Source: Actinocorallia sp. API 0066 (GTDB taxonomy: Bacteria > Actinomycetota > Actinomycetes > Streptosporangiales > Streptosporangiaceae). From it: DNA of 64,000 bases. A model generated the notes under the pieces. That model was given only the letters and a program-made list of their open reading frames with translations. It was not told where the DNA came from and searched no databases. Positions 8,688-17,070 of the stretch are shown in pieces. The number at the start of each line of letters is the position of its first letter. Position 1 is the first letter of the stretch. A program made the translations under genes and the position numbers. The stretch is from the NCBI RefSeq assembly GCF_020991275.1, contig NZ_JAJLQY010000001.1, positions 310,001 through 374,000 of the forward strand, written 5' to 3'.

Positions 8688-10133
8688 TCAGCGGTTCATT
8701 CCGGCGGCGATTCGGTCGCCTACGGCCTTGTCGATGTTGCGCCAGTACTGGACGGCGCGGTCCACGACGGGGGAGGAGACGCCGTTCTTGAGGTGGGCGA
8801 CGATGTTGTCGACCAGGCGGCCTCGGGCGGCGTCGTCCATGACGTCGTTGATGAGGGCGGCGGGCTGGCCGAAGTCGTCGTCGTCGCGGTGCAGGGTCGA
8901 CGCCTCGCGGACGAGTTCGGCGTTCTCCACCATCCAGCTCGCCAGGTCCTGCCCGGATTGTGAGGCGGCGTCCGGGCCGCCGTACGAGTTCGGGTGGTAA
9001 GGCCGGGCGACATTCGCCGCGAACTGCCGCATCGGCCCGTCCTTGGCATAGGAGTTCACCTGGGCGTTCCGCGGCCGGTTGGGCGGTAGTTCGTTGTAGT
9101 TCGGCCCGATCCGGTACCGGTGTGTGTCCGGGTAGGAGAAAAGCCGTCCGAGCAGCATCTTGTCCGGCGACGGCCCGATTCCCGGCACCAGGTTCGACGG
9201 TTCAAAAGCGGCCTGCTCGATGTGGATGTGGTAGTTCTCCGGGTTCTCGTTCAGCGTCATCCGGCCGACCTCGATCAGCGGGTAGTCGCCGTGCGGCCAG
9301 ACCTTCGTGAGGTCGAACGGGTTGAACCGGTACGAGGCGGCGTCCTCGAACTCCATGATCTGCATCTTGAGCGTCCACGTCGGGTAGTCGCCCCGCTCGA
9401 TCGCCGTGAACAGGTCGCGGAGGTTGTGGTCGGGGTCCTCCCCGGCCATCGCGTCGCCTTCGGCCTGGGTGTAGAACGCGTTCCCCTGGTCGGTGACGAA
9501 GTGGTATTTCACCCAGAAGCGTTTCCCGGACGCGTTGATCCACATGTAGGTGTGCGAACTGAATCCGTCCATGTGCCGCCAGTCGCGCGGGATGCCGCGG
9601 TCGCCCATCAGCCAGGTGACCTGGTGTGACGATTCGGGCGACAGCGTCCAGTAGTCCCACTGCATGTCGTTGTCGCGCAGGTGGGTGACGGGGTGGCGTT
9701 TCTGCGAGCGGATGAAGTCCTGGAATTTCATCGGGTCGCGCATGAAGAACACGGGTGTGTTGTTGCCGACCATGTCGTAGTTGCCGTGCTGCGTGTAGAA
9801 CTTCAGCGCGAAGCCGCGCGGGTCGCGCCAGCTGTCGGGCGTGCCGAGGTCTCCGGCGACGGTGGAGAACCGGGCCAGCATCGGCGTTTTGCGGCCGGGC
9901 TGGAAGAGGTCGGCCTGGGTGTACTGGCTGAGGTCGTTCGTCACCTCGAACACGCCGTAGGCGCCGCCGCCCTTGGCGTGCACGACGCGTTCGGGCACCC
10001 GTTCGCGGTTGAACTGGGCCATCTTCTCGATGAGGTAGAAGTCCTGGAGCAGGAGCGGCCCGTCGCGGCCGACGCTCAGCGAGTTCTCGTCGCTCCCGAC
10101 CGGAATGCCGGTGTTGGTGGTGGTGATGGCCAT
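8688..10133 (-). CDS. katA: Monofunctional heme catalase
   Basis: Small-subunit heme catalase of 481 residues that converts hydrogen peroxide to water and oxygen. The distal His is H52 in RVVHAKGGGAYG, the distal Asn is in MVGNNTPVFFMRD (residues 124-125), and the proximal heme-ligand Tyr, in RLFSYPDTHRYRIG, is at about residue 334. Length and absence of a C-terminal flavodoxin-like domain point to the clade 3 type. The ATG at 10133 has a clear site (CCGGGGGAGAGAAC). It follows the DUF5709 gene by 40 bases, so both are probably on one transcript, and a Dps gene diverges upstream, which together form an oxidative-stress group. Confidence 0.95.
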   Translation of the reverse strand: MAITTTNTGIPVGSDENSLSVGRDGPLLLQDFYLIEKMAQFNRERVPERVVHAKGGGAYGVFEVTNDLSQYTQADLFQPGRKTPMLARFSTVAGDLGTPDSWRDPRGFALKFYTQHGNYDMVGNNTPVFFMRDPMKFQDFIRSQKRHPVTHLRDNDMQWDYWTLSPESSHQVTWLMGDRGIPRDWRHMDGFSSHTYMWINASGKRFWVKYHFVTDQGNAFYTQAEGDAMAGEDPDHNLRDLFTAIERGDYPTWTLKMQIMEFEDAASYRFNPFDLTKVWPHGDYPLIEVGRMTLNENPENYHIHIEQAAFEPSNLVPGIGPSPDKMLLGRLFSYPDTHRYRIGPNYNELPPNRPRNAQVNSYAKDGPMRQFAANVARPYHPNSYGGPDAASQSGQDLASWMVENAELVREASTLHRDDDDFGQPAALINDVMDDAARGRLVDNIVAHLKNGVSSPVVDRAVQYWRNIDKAVGDRIAAGMNR

Positions 10134-10173
10134 CGTGGTGTTCTCTCCCCCGGGTGCTGGTTTGGGTGGTGGC

Positions 10174-10671
10174 TTACGGTGTCGCCTCGCCGTCGGCGGC
10201 GGCTTCGGCGGCCTGTTCGATCTCGACGGCCCTTTCGGCCTCCTGGAGGGTCTCCTCGGGACGTCCGTCGTGCATGACCGCGTCCCTGTCGGTGTCCTCG
10301 TCGACGACGGAGACGGCGGCCAGCTCGGCGGGCTCGTCGTCGCGGTTGGGACGGGACGCGGGGGTGTCCCCGTTGATCTCTTCGAGGACCGGGTCGGGCA
10401 CCTCGGCGGAGAGCTGGAAGTCGAGCGTCTCGCCGTCGCGCTGCTCCTCGTCGGTGATGCCGTGCCGGATGGGGCGCGACCAGCGGTCGGGCGGGTCGAT
10501 GCCGTGGTCGAGCGGGTCGGCGGTGATGTCGTCGCCGACGAGCGAGTACGCCGGGTCCTCGACGTCGAGCTGCTCGGACGCGTCGGGCAGGGGCTCGTCG
10601 AAGTCCCGGTCGTCCGGGGGCGGGTCGCCGCCGCCGTACGGCCCGGTGCCGTCGCCTGGGCCCGTCGTCAT
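10174..10671 (-). CDS. DUF5709 family acidic protein
   Basis: Soluble, acidic, Asp/Glu/Pro-rich protein of 165 residues. It matches my recollection of DUF5709: segments like LPDASEQLDVEDPAYSL, a DPLDHGIDPPDRWS stretch, and GETLDFQLSAEVPD. No membrane segment or catalytic motif is visible, and the family has no established function. The ATG at 10671 has a GGAGAGG site upstream. Being the first gene before katA and divergent from dps suggests a general or oxidative stress role, as such proteins in actinobacteria often lie in stress regulons; this is inference from context. Confidence 0.75.
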   Translation of the reverse strand: MTTGPGDGTGPYGGGDPPPDDRDFDEPLPDASEQLDVEDPAYSLVGDDITADPLDHGIDPPDRWSRPIRHGITDEEQRDGETLDFQLSAEVPDPVLEEINGDTPASRPNRDDEPAELAAVSVVDEDTDRDAVMHDGRPEETLQEAERAVEIEQAAEAAADGEATP

Positions 10672-10835
10672 CGTGGGTGTCCTCTCCTTGGGGAGCCTCT
10701 GGGAGATACGGGCTCATCCGTACCGTCGCCCCCTTCGAAGCCGACATAACCCGCTTAACCACCAAGTGCGGGCAAAGGTAAAAGGACCCGGGGCGGGAGT
10801 TGGCCGACATGGGGGACTGATCACACCCAAACCCC

Positions 10836-10841
10836 GGGTAC
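10836..10841 (+). promoter_or_regulatory. Possible stress-sigma -10 upstream of dps
   Basis: GGGTAC, matching the -10 of SigB/SigF-type promoters in actinomycetes (GGGTAY), lies 65 bases before the dps start. The matching -35 (GACT at 17 bases) is poorly spaced, and GGTACC is self-complementary so direction is uncertain. Confidence 0.3.
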
Positions 10842-10905
10842 CGCACTCAAGGGGCTCAAACACCACGTCCCCCGACGATCCCGGACGATTCAGGAGCGAT
10901 GCACC

Positions 10906-11535
10906 TTGGCCACCAAACGATCGAGCAGCGCGCCCAGGACCTCCCGCCGGGAGGAGAGCCAGCCCTGGCCGGACTACGACGGCGCCGAGATCCAGGAGTT
11001 CGGCACCATCAGGATGTTCCCGCTCGGCCTGTCCGCCGACGCGCGGATGTACTCCTGTCAGCGGCTCAACCAGATCCTCGCCGACACCCAGATCCTCTAC
11101 GCGCTGTACAAGAAGGACCACTGGAACATGCGCGGCCCCACGTTCTACCAGTTGCACCTCCTGCTGGACGCGCACGCCAAAGAACAGCGCAAGCTCGTGG
11201 ACCTCGTCGCCGAACGCGTGCAGACCCTCGGCGGCGTCGCCGTCGGCGACCCCAGGCACGTCGCGGAGATCACCGTGATCCCGCGCCCGCCCGACGGCGT
11301 CGAGGAGGTCCCGGCGATGCTCACCCGGCTCGTCGAGGCGCACGAGACGATCCTCGTCGCCGCGCACGACGCCGCCGCCAGGACCCAGGAGATGGGCGAC
11401 GACGGCACCAACGACGTCCTCGTCTCCGACGTCATCCGCACCAACGAGATGCAGACGTGGTTCATCATCGAGCACCTCGTCGACACCCCGCTCGTCGCGG
11501 AGCCGCAGAAGTTCAAGGCGCACCCGCACGAGTGA
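10906..11535 (+). CDS. dps: Dps-family ferritin-like protein
   Basis: Ferritin-like DNA-protection protein of 209 residues that should form a dodecameric shell oxidising and storing iron and thereby consuming peroxide. The inter-subunit ferroxidase residues are intact with canonical spacing: H72 and W73 in KKDHWNMRG, H84, D99 and E103. The N-terminal tail of about 40 residues is rich in Lys, Arg and Ser, a feature linked to DNA binding in some Dps proteins. The start is TTG, chosen because AGGAGC lies 9 bases upstream; no better in-frame start precedes the conserved core. Divergent from the DUF5709/catalase operon with a 234-base shared upstream region. Confidence 0.92.
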   Translation: MATKRSSSAPRTSRREESQPWPDYDGAEIQEFGTIRMFPLGLSADARMYSCQRLNQILADTQILYALYKKDHWNMRGPTFYQLHLLLDAHAKEQRKLVDLVAERVQTLGGVAVGDPRHVAEITVIPRPPDGVEEVPAMLTRLVEAHETILVAAHDAAARTQEMGDDGTNDVLVSDVIRTNEMQTWFIIEHLVDTPLVAEPQKFKAHPHE

Positions 11536-11540
11536 ACCGT

Positions 11541-11565
11541 CGCGGCCGCCCGCCGGGCGGTCGCG
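11541..11565 (+). terminator. Terminator hairpin after dps
   Basis: CGCGGCCGCCC (11541-11551) pairs with GGGCGGTCGCG (11555-11565) with one mismatch and a 3-base loop, followed by GTTTGG. It begins 6 bases after the dps stop codon. Confidence 0.6.
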
Positions 11566-11616
11566 GTTTGGCCTGTTCGGGGGGCGCGCATCACCCGTAC
11601 CTGCGGGAACGCGGGC

Positions 11617-11622
11617 TAGGGT
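11617..11622 (+). promoter_or_regulatory. -10 element for leaderless DUF2269 gene
   Basis: TAGGGT ends 7 bases before the ATG at 11630; no Shine-Dalgarno sequence intervenes. Confidence 0.55.
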
Positions 11623-11629
11623 CGGACCC

Positions 11630-12112
11630 ATGTCCACTGGTGACCGGCTGCTGCTGATCCTGCACATCGGGTTCGCGATCTTCGCCCTGGGCCCGCTCAC
11701 CGCGGCGACCATGGCGACGCCCCGCTACATCAGGGCGGGCAACACCACGGTGCTCAGGTTCCTCAACCGCTCCACGCGCGTCTACGCGATCGCCGCCCTC
11801 GGCGTCTTCCTGGTGGGGCTCGTCCTCGCGCGCGGCAGGTACGCCGAAGTCTGGCTGTCGGCTTCGATGACGTTGTTCATCGTCGGCTGGCTTCTCCTCG
11901 TTGTGGTCGAACGTGACCAGCGCAAGTCGCTGCACAAGCTCACAGGCGCGGGCGCGGGGGTGACAGCCCCGGGCGCGGAGAAGGGCAAGGCCGCCGAGCG
12001 CAGCGCAGGGCAGATCGTCGACACCAAGGCGGAACAGGGCAGAATCGCCGCGCTCGCCGGGATCATCGCGATCATCTGGATCGTCATCCTGGTGCTGATG
12101 GTGTGGCAGTGA
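11630..12112 (+). CDS. DUF2269-like membrane protein
   Basis: Small integral membrane protein of 160 residues with four predicted helices: about 6-27 (LLLILHIGFAIFALGPLTAA), 50-68, 78-94, and the C-terminal 139-159 (IIAIIWIVILVLMVWQ). A hydrophilic loop of about 40 residues (KLTGAGAGVTAPGAEKGKAA) separates the third and fourth. The pattern of an N-terminal LHI...G motif fits DUF2269, whose function is unknown. It sits alone between dps and ilvA, 40 bases before the latter, with an own leaderless promoter. Confidence 0.7.
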   Translation: MSTGDRLLLILHIGFAIFALGPLTAATMATPRYIRAGNTTVLRFLNRSTRVYAIAALGVFLVGLVLARGRYAEVWLSASMTLFIVGWLLLVVVERDQRKSLHKLTGAGAGVTAPGAEKGKAAERSAGQIVDTKAEQGRIAALAGIIAIIWIVILVLMVWQ

Positions 12113-12152
12113 ACGCCGCCTGATCGGGCGGCCCGCCTGCGAGGATGGGGGG

Positions 12153-13367
12153 ATGACCACCCAGACCGTCTCCGCCGACGACGTCCGTGCCGCCCGCACG
12201 GCGCTCGACGGCGTCCTGGTGCGCACGCCGCTGCTCCACTCGCGCCACCTGTCCGAACTGGTCGGCGGGCCGGTGTACCTCAAGTGCGAGAACGTCCAGC
12301 GCACCGGCTCGTACAAGATCCGCGGCGCGTTCACCAGGATCTCCCGGCTGAGCCCGGCGGAGCGGGCCTGCGGCGTCGTCGCGGCGAGCGCGGGCAACCA
12401 CGCGCAGGGCGTCGCGCTCGCCGCGTCGCTGCTCGGCTGCAAGGCGACGATCTTCATGCCGCAGGGCGCGCCGCTGCCCAAGGTCGAGGCGACCCGCGCG
12501 TACGGCGCGGAGATCATCTTCGGCGGCGAGACGGTCGACGCCTGCCTGACCGCGGCCCGCGTCCACGCCGAGGAACGCGGCGCCGTCTTCATCCACCCGT
12601 TCGACCACCCCGACGTCGTCGCCGGACAGGGCACGCTCGGCCTCGAACTGCTGGAGGAGTGCCCGGACGTCCGCACGGTCGTCGCGGCCGTGGGCGGCGG
12701 CGGGCTCATCTCGGGCCTCGGCGTCGCACTGAAGGGCTCCGGCTGGGACGGCACCCTCCTGGGCGTCCAGGCCAAACGCGCCGCCGCCTTCCCCGCCTCC
12801 CTGGCCGCCGGCCGCCCCGTGACGGTCACCCTCAACCCGACCATGGCCGACGGCATCTCGGTAGGCCGCCCCGGCGACCTCACCTTCGACCTCGTCTCCC
12901 AACTCGTCGACTCGGTGGTGACGGTCTCCGAGGAGTCCCTCTCCCGCGCGATGCTCCTCTCCCTGGAGCGCGCGAAGCAGGTAGTCGAACCGGCCGGCGC
13001 CGCCTCCGTAGCCGCCCTCCTGGAACACACCTACGCGATGCGCCCCCCGGTCGTAGCCATCCTCTCCGGCGGCAACATAGACCCAGTCCTCCTAGCCAAG
13101 GTAGTCCGCCACGGCCTAGTCACAGCAGGCCGCTACCTGGTAGTCCGAGTCCGCCTGACGGACCGCCCCGGCGCCCTGGTCCGCCTCCTCTCAGAGTTGG
13201 CCGAAGTCGGCGTCAACGTCCTGGACGTCACCCACGAACGCGTAGCCGCCCGCCTCCACCTCGAAGACGCCGAAGTCGTCCTCCACCTAGAAACCCGAGG
13301 CCCCGAACACACCCAAGAAGTCCTCTCCCGCCTCCGCCGCCAGGCTTACGCCGTCAAATTCACCTAA
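12153..13367 (+). CDS. ilvA: Threonine ammonia-lyase with ACT domain
   Basis: PLP enzyme of 404 residues that deaminates threonine to 2-oxobutanoate, feeding isoleucine synthesis. The PLP lysine is K55 in GSYKIRGAF; the glycine-rich phosphate loop is AVGGGGLISG. A single ACT regulatory domain (about residues 325-400, starting RVRLTDRPGALVRLL) makes it the shorter form rather than the 500-residue E. coli type with two regulatory domains. The start ATG follows GAGGAT by 6 bases, consistent with leaderless expression. The last 350 bases show a marked shift to C-rich wobble with many GTA, CTA and ATA codons unlike the first kilobase. Confidence 0.93.
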   Translation: MTTQTVSADDVRAARTALDGVLVRTPLLHSRHLSELVGGPVYLKCENVQRTGSYKIRGAFTRISRLSPAERACGVVAASAGNHAQGVALAASLLGCKATIFMPQGAPLPKVEATRAYGAEIIFGGETVDACLTAARVHAEERGAVFIHPFDHPDVVAGQGTLGLELLEECPDVRTVVAAVGGGGLISGLGVALKGSGWDGTLLGVQAKRAAAFPASLAAGRPVTVTLNPTMADGISVGRPGDLTFDLVSQLVDSVVTVSEESLSRAMLLSLERAKQVVEPAGAASVAALLEHTYAMRPPVVAILSGGNIDPVLLAKVVRHGLVTAGRYLVVRVRLTDRPGALVRLLSELAEVGVNVLDVTHERVAARLHLEDAEVVLHLETRGPEHTQEVLSRLRRQAYAVKFT

Positions 13368-13447
13368 CCCACCCCCGACGCCAAACAACCCGCGCGGCCA
13401 GGGCCACAAAAAGCCCCCGATACGAGCCCGTTTTCCGGCGCGGAGGT

Positions 13448-14749
13448 TCAGGGTTCGAGGCGGTGGGGGCCGCGGAACAGGAATGTGGTCTCGCGGATGG
13501 AGGGGAGGTTGAGCAGAAGCATGAGGAAGCGGGCCAGGCCGAGGCCGAGGCCGCCGTGGGGTGGGGTGCCGTAGCGGAAGCAGTCGAGGTAGCTGCGGAG
13601 GGGTTCCAGGTCCATGTGCTTTTCACGGGCCTGGGCGACGAGGATGTCGTGGCGGTGCTCGCGTTGGGCCCCCGTGGTGATCTCGATGCCTTTCCAGAGC
13701 AGGTCGAAGCTCTCGGTGACGGTTGGGTCGTCGGCGGGCCGCAGGTGGTAGAAGGGCCGGACTGAGGCGGGGAAACGGGTGACGAAGACGAATTCGTGCC
13801 CGGTCTCGGCGGCGATCTGGGTGGAGAGAGCGCGTTCGCCTTCGGGGTCGAGGTCGTTCTTGACGCCTTCGGGATCCCAGCCGGTCGTGCGTAGCCGGCC
13901 CAGTGCCTCGGCCATGGTGATGCGCGGGAACGGCGTCTCGGGAACGCGCACGGCGACGCCGAAGTGCTGCCGGATCTCGGTGCCGTGGCGGTCACGGACT
14001 TCGGCGAGGACGTGTCGGAGCATCCGTTCTTCGACGGCCATGACGTTCTCGGCGGAGTCGGTCCAGGCGATCTCCAGGTCGACCCCGGTGAACTCGGTGG
14101 CGTGCCGCGAGGTGAACGACGGTTCGGCGCGGAACACGGATCCGATTTCGAAGACCCGGTCGATGCCACCGGCGATGGCCATTTGCTTGTAGAACTGCGG
14201 GGACTGCGCGAGGTAGGCGGTACGGCCGAAGTATCCGACCTCGAACACCTCCGCGCCCGATTCCGAGGCCGTCCCCATCAGCTTGGGGGTGTGTAGTTCG
14301 GTGAAGCCCTCGGTCGCGGCGAATTCCCGCATGGCTCGCTCCGCGGTCGTCTGCACCTGGAACACGAGTTGTTGCTCGGGGCGGCGCAGGTCGAGGAACC
14401 GCCAGTCCATTCGCTGATCGAGGTTGGTGTGCTCGTCGATCGGCAGTGGCGCTCGGGCGGCGGCGAGGATCTCGACGCGCTCGGGGATGAGTTCGAGTCC
14501 GCCGAGTTTCACCTTGTCGTTCCTGACCACCTTGCCGGTGATCCGGACCGCTGATTCGGCGGTAGCGTTTTCGAATGTCGCCTCGATGGCGTCACCGGTC
14601 CGCGTGTGCGTCACCTGGAGGAGTCCGGTGTGGTCGCGGATGATGACGAACTGGATGCGGCGTTGGAGCCGGAGGGCCTGGATCCACCCGCAGACGGTGA
14701 CCGTCTCGTCCGGACGGAGGGAAAGGTCACGGATCAGGGTGCGCGACAT
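13448..14749 (-). CDS. Short archaeal-type aspartyl-tRNA synthetase
   Basis: Class II aminoacyl-tRNA synthetase of 433 residues, charging tRNA with aspartate. An OB-fold anticodon-binding domain is at the N-terminus (VCGWIQALRLQRRIQFVI), followed by the catalytic core: motif 2 FRAEPSFTSRHATEFTGVDL and motif 3 GGLGLGLARFLMLLL. It lacks the large insertion of ordinary bacterial AspRS (about 590 residues) and is the archaeal/eukaryotic or AspRS2 type, often non-discriminating for tRNA-Asn. The ATG at 14749 follows GGGAG by 6 bases. Since a housekeeping AspRS is expected elsewhere, this may be a paralogue, possibly for amidotransferase-dependent Asn-tRNA, self-resistance or tRNA-dependent biosynthesis. 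A radical SAM gene lies directly upstream. Confidence 0.85.
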   Translation of the reverse strand: MSRTLIRDLSLRPDETVTVCGWIQALRLQRRIQFVIIRDHTGLLQVTHTRTGDAIEATFENATAESAVRITGKVVRNDKVKLGGLELIPERVEILAAARAPLPIDEHTNLDQRMDWRFLDLRRPEQQLVFQVQTTAERAMREFAATEGFTELHTPKLMGTASESGAEVFEVGYFGRTAYLAQSPQFYKQMAIAGGIDRVFEIGSVFRAEPSFTSRHATEFTGVDLEIAWTDSAENVMAVEERMLRHVLAEVRDRHGTEIRQHFGVAVRVPETPFPRITMAEALGRLRTTGWDPEGVKNDLDPEGERALSTQIAAETGHEFVFVTRFPASVRPFYHLRPADDPTVTESFDLLWKGIEITTGAQREHRHDILVAQAREKHMDLEPLRSYLDCFRYGTPPHGGLGLGLARFLMLLLNLPSIRETTFLFRGPHRLEP

Positions 14750-14801
14750 CGGCAACTCCCTTGGTTGCTGGCGCGTTGTTCGCGCCGGTGGGCAGAGCGG
14801 T

Positions 14802-14813
14802 AGACGGCCGTCT
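14802..14813. promoter_or_regulatory. 12-base palindrome upstream of the AspRS gene
   Basis: AGACGGCCGTCT is a perfect palindrome 53 bases upstream of the start. A second small hairpin (GGCGCG-TTGTT-CGCGCC, 14770-14786) lies between it and the start. Function unknown; an operator is possible. Confidence 0.35.
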
Positions 14814-14874
14814 GCGGGGACGGGCCACAGCGTAACCGACCCGAAGCCGAGAGGCGCCGAGTTTTCCGCGGGTG

Positions 14875-16014
14875 TCAGGCGAGGCTGAAGACTCCGGAGA
14901 ACACGGGAAGGCCATACGCCCGGATGATCTCCCGGAACCCGACATGGACGTTCACCAGGCCGTCCAGGTCGTAATGGAACGGGATACCCTGCTGTTTGAC
15001 GACAAAAGGCGTGAGCACCGTCGGTGAGGGGACGACGCCGAGTGCGGAAATGGTCTCCAGGCCGCGCAGCGTGTCGGTGGCCGGTTCGATGCCCGCGAGG
15101 AGGCAGCTCCCGACCTGCTGGTGGCCGAAGACGGCGACGGCGTCCGTGAACACGGTGACGTAGTCGTCAAAGGTGAGGGTGCCCTTGTAGCCGTGGACGT
15201 AGCGCCGCCGGTACTCGTTGTTCACGATCTCGACCCCGCTGTTGAAGCGGCTCACACCGGCCGCCTTCAGGCGGTTCAGGTAGTCCAGCCGGTAACCGGC
15301 GTCGTCGCGGATCGCCTGGGGGATGACCTGGGAGACGTAGACGCCTCCGGAGTATCCGATCGCGCGTATTTCGGCGGCCAGCCGACAGTGTCGGTCCAGT
15401 TCGAGGCGTGTGTTCTTGATGCTGCCGGTGCACAGCCAGACGATGTCGTACTCGGTCAGGAAGTCCTCGGCGTGGTCGTGCACGTAGGCGAGGCAGGCGT
15501 CGAAGTTGGCCGTGTAATTGGCAGGTCCACTCTCCTGAAAGGCGAGGATCTCCCATTCGGACTCCTTGAAGCAGAAGTCGCAGGAGTACGCGCAGTACGT
15601 GTGGTAGTCGAAGACGAAACTGCGCACGCCGTTCTCGCGGAGCAGCCCGAAGTTGTACATGCCCGTCGGGGCTCGGCCGTCGTCTACGAACTGGCGGCAG
15701 GCGACGTCGCGGACCGTTCCGTTGACGCGGGCGGTCAGGTGTGCCCCGTCGAAGGAGAACGGGGATCGCTGGTCTACCCGCACGGTCACCTTCCTGCGGT
15801 AGCCCGGGGCTGTTATCTCGATCTCGATCCGTGGGATCACCTGGCCGAGCAGGGGCAGGCGAATGCCCGTCGTGGCGAGCTGAACCCCGTCGCGCAGCAC
15901 CCCCAGGCGCAGCAGTTCCGGAAGGCTCACCCTGTCGGCACCCGGCACGGTCAGATCGGCGGGCTTGGCACGTTTGGTGGGGGCGGGCGGCTCCGCCCTG
16001 GCGGTTTCCCACAT
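14875..16014 (-). CDS. Radical SAM protein of unknown substrate
   Basis: Radical S-adenosylmethionine enzyme of 379 residues. The [4Fe-4S] cluster motif C-x3-C-x2-C is in YCAYSCDFCFKES at about residues 140-152, preceded by a 130-residue N-terminal domain (EIEITAPGYRRKVTV) not found in minimal radical SAM proteins. The core after it (WLCTGSIKNT, GVEIVNNEYRRRYVHG, LLAGIEPATDTLRGLE) resembles the BioB/ThiH-type barrel in which a late Glu and Asn line the SAM site, but I cannot assign a reaction. The ATG at 16014 has CAGGAG 5 bases upstream; the GTG at 16020 lies within that site. Its stop is 125 bases before the AspRS start, same strand, so co-expression is plausible. Confidence 0.85.
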   Translation of the reverse strand: MWETARAEPPAPTKRAKPADLTVPGADRVSLPELLRLGVLRDGVQLATTGIRLPLLGQVIPRIEIEITAPGYRRKVTVRVDQRSPFSFDGAHLTARVNGTVRDVACRQFVDDGRAPTGMYNFGLLRENGVRSFVFDYHTYCAYSCDFCFKESEWEILAFQESGPANYTANFDACLAYVHDHAEDFLTEYDIVWLCTGSIKNTRLELDRHCRLAAEIRAIGYSGGVYVSQVIPQAIRDDAGYRLDYLNRLKAAGVSRFNSGVEIVNNEYRRRYVHGYKGTLTFDDYVTVFTDAVAVFGHQQVGSCLLAGIEPATDTLRGLETISALGVVPSPTVLTPFVVKQQGIPFHYDLDGLVNVHVGFREIIRAYGLPVFSGVFSLA

Positions 16015-16213
16015 GGACACTCCTGCGATACGCGAGATGTACCGGGTCGGACGGGCTCACGAAGCACCGCGTCCCGGCTACGACGGTGCAGGGGTTCCGG
16101 GTCCGAACTCCACAGGGTTGGGGGCACTTGCCGACATCGCGCTCGACGGCATCCGCGGGCTCCTTGTCCTTGCGTGGGCAGGAGTGGGGGCGCGGTGAGC
16201 TTGCTCGGGCTTG

Positions 16214-17068
16214 CTAGGTGTCCAGGGCCGTCAGTGCGGCGGCTATGCGGGAGCGGGCCGCGGCGGCGTGGACGGCGATGCCCGCCAGGATCTCGAAGGT
16301 GCGGACGTAGAGCCCGACCTCGTGGAAGTCGACGACGCTGAGCTGGGCTGAGACGGTCTCGACGAGCACCTCGGCGTCGTCGTAGATCCAGAAGCCCTCG
16401 ACGGGGAAAAGCGGGCGTTCCGCCTCGAAGGGGATGACGCCAAACGAGACGTTGGGCAGTGCCGCGATCGACAAGAGGTGGCCGAGCTGTTCGGCCGTCG
16501 TCTCCGGCGTGCCCATCCTTGACCGCAACGCCGTCTCCTCCACGAGGAAGGCGAACCGCCGACCTCCCTCGCGGAGCAGCCGGGTGCGCGCGGCGCGGGC
16601 CCGCGCGGCCTCCTCGACGTCGGAGGCGACCCCGTAGAAGCGGGACACCACGTCGAGAACGGCCTGGCCGTAGGCGGGTGTCTGGCAGAGGCCGGGGATC
16701 ACGCCGGGTTCGTAGACCTTGAAATGGCGGGTCCGCGTCCACTTGGGCAGGAATGAGTCCTGCACGTGCGTCAGCCCGCCGCGCATGGCCCGTCGCCACT
16801 CTATGTAGGACTTGTCGGCCCGGCGGTTCAGCGCTATCAGGCCCGCGGCCTCCGCGTCCGCACCGCAGGCTCGGCACCAGGCCCTGATGTCGTCGTCGGA
16901 GACGCCCTGCTTGGCCGCCTCGATCTTCGACACCTTGGACTCGTGCCAGCCGCAGGCCGCCGCCAGGGCCCGACCCGTCAGCCTGGGCACCACGTCGAGG
17001 CGGAGGTCGCGCAGCCGTCCGGCGACGGCCGCACGCGCCGCCTGCACCGAAGAAGAAGGATGAGCCAC
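16214..17068 (-). CDS. XRE-family regulator with DUF5753 domain (set 1)
   Basis: DNA-binding regulator of 284 residues. The helix-turn-helix is at about residues 20-70 (LTGRALAAACGWHESKVSKIE), followed by the long C-terminal DUF5753 domain (YEPGVIPGLCQTPAYG, FLVEETALRSRMG, VSFGVIPFEAERP, GFWIYDDAEVLVE). Proteins of this architecture are abundant in actinomycetes and usually pair with a small DUF397 or related partner. Here the partner is DUF6879: the GTG start at 17068 comes 2 bases after the DUF6879 stop. In the second set (39130-40866) the same gene order occurs, so the three proteins likely work as a unit. Confidence 0.9.
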   Translation of the reverse strand: MAHPSSSVQAARAAVAGRLRDLRLDVVPRLTGRALAAACGWHESKVSKIEAAKQGVSDDDIRAWCRACGADAEAAGLIALNRRADKSYIEWRRAMRGGLTHVQDSFLPKWTRTRHFKVYEPGVIPGLCQTPAYGQAVLDVVSRFYGVASDVEEAARARAARTRLLREGGRRFAFLVEETALRSRMGTPETTAEQLGHLLSIAALPNVSFGVIPFEAERPLFPVEGFWIYDDAEVLVETVSAQLSVVDFHEVGLYVRTFEILAGIAVHAAAARSRIAAALTALDT

Positions 17069-17070
17069 CG

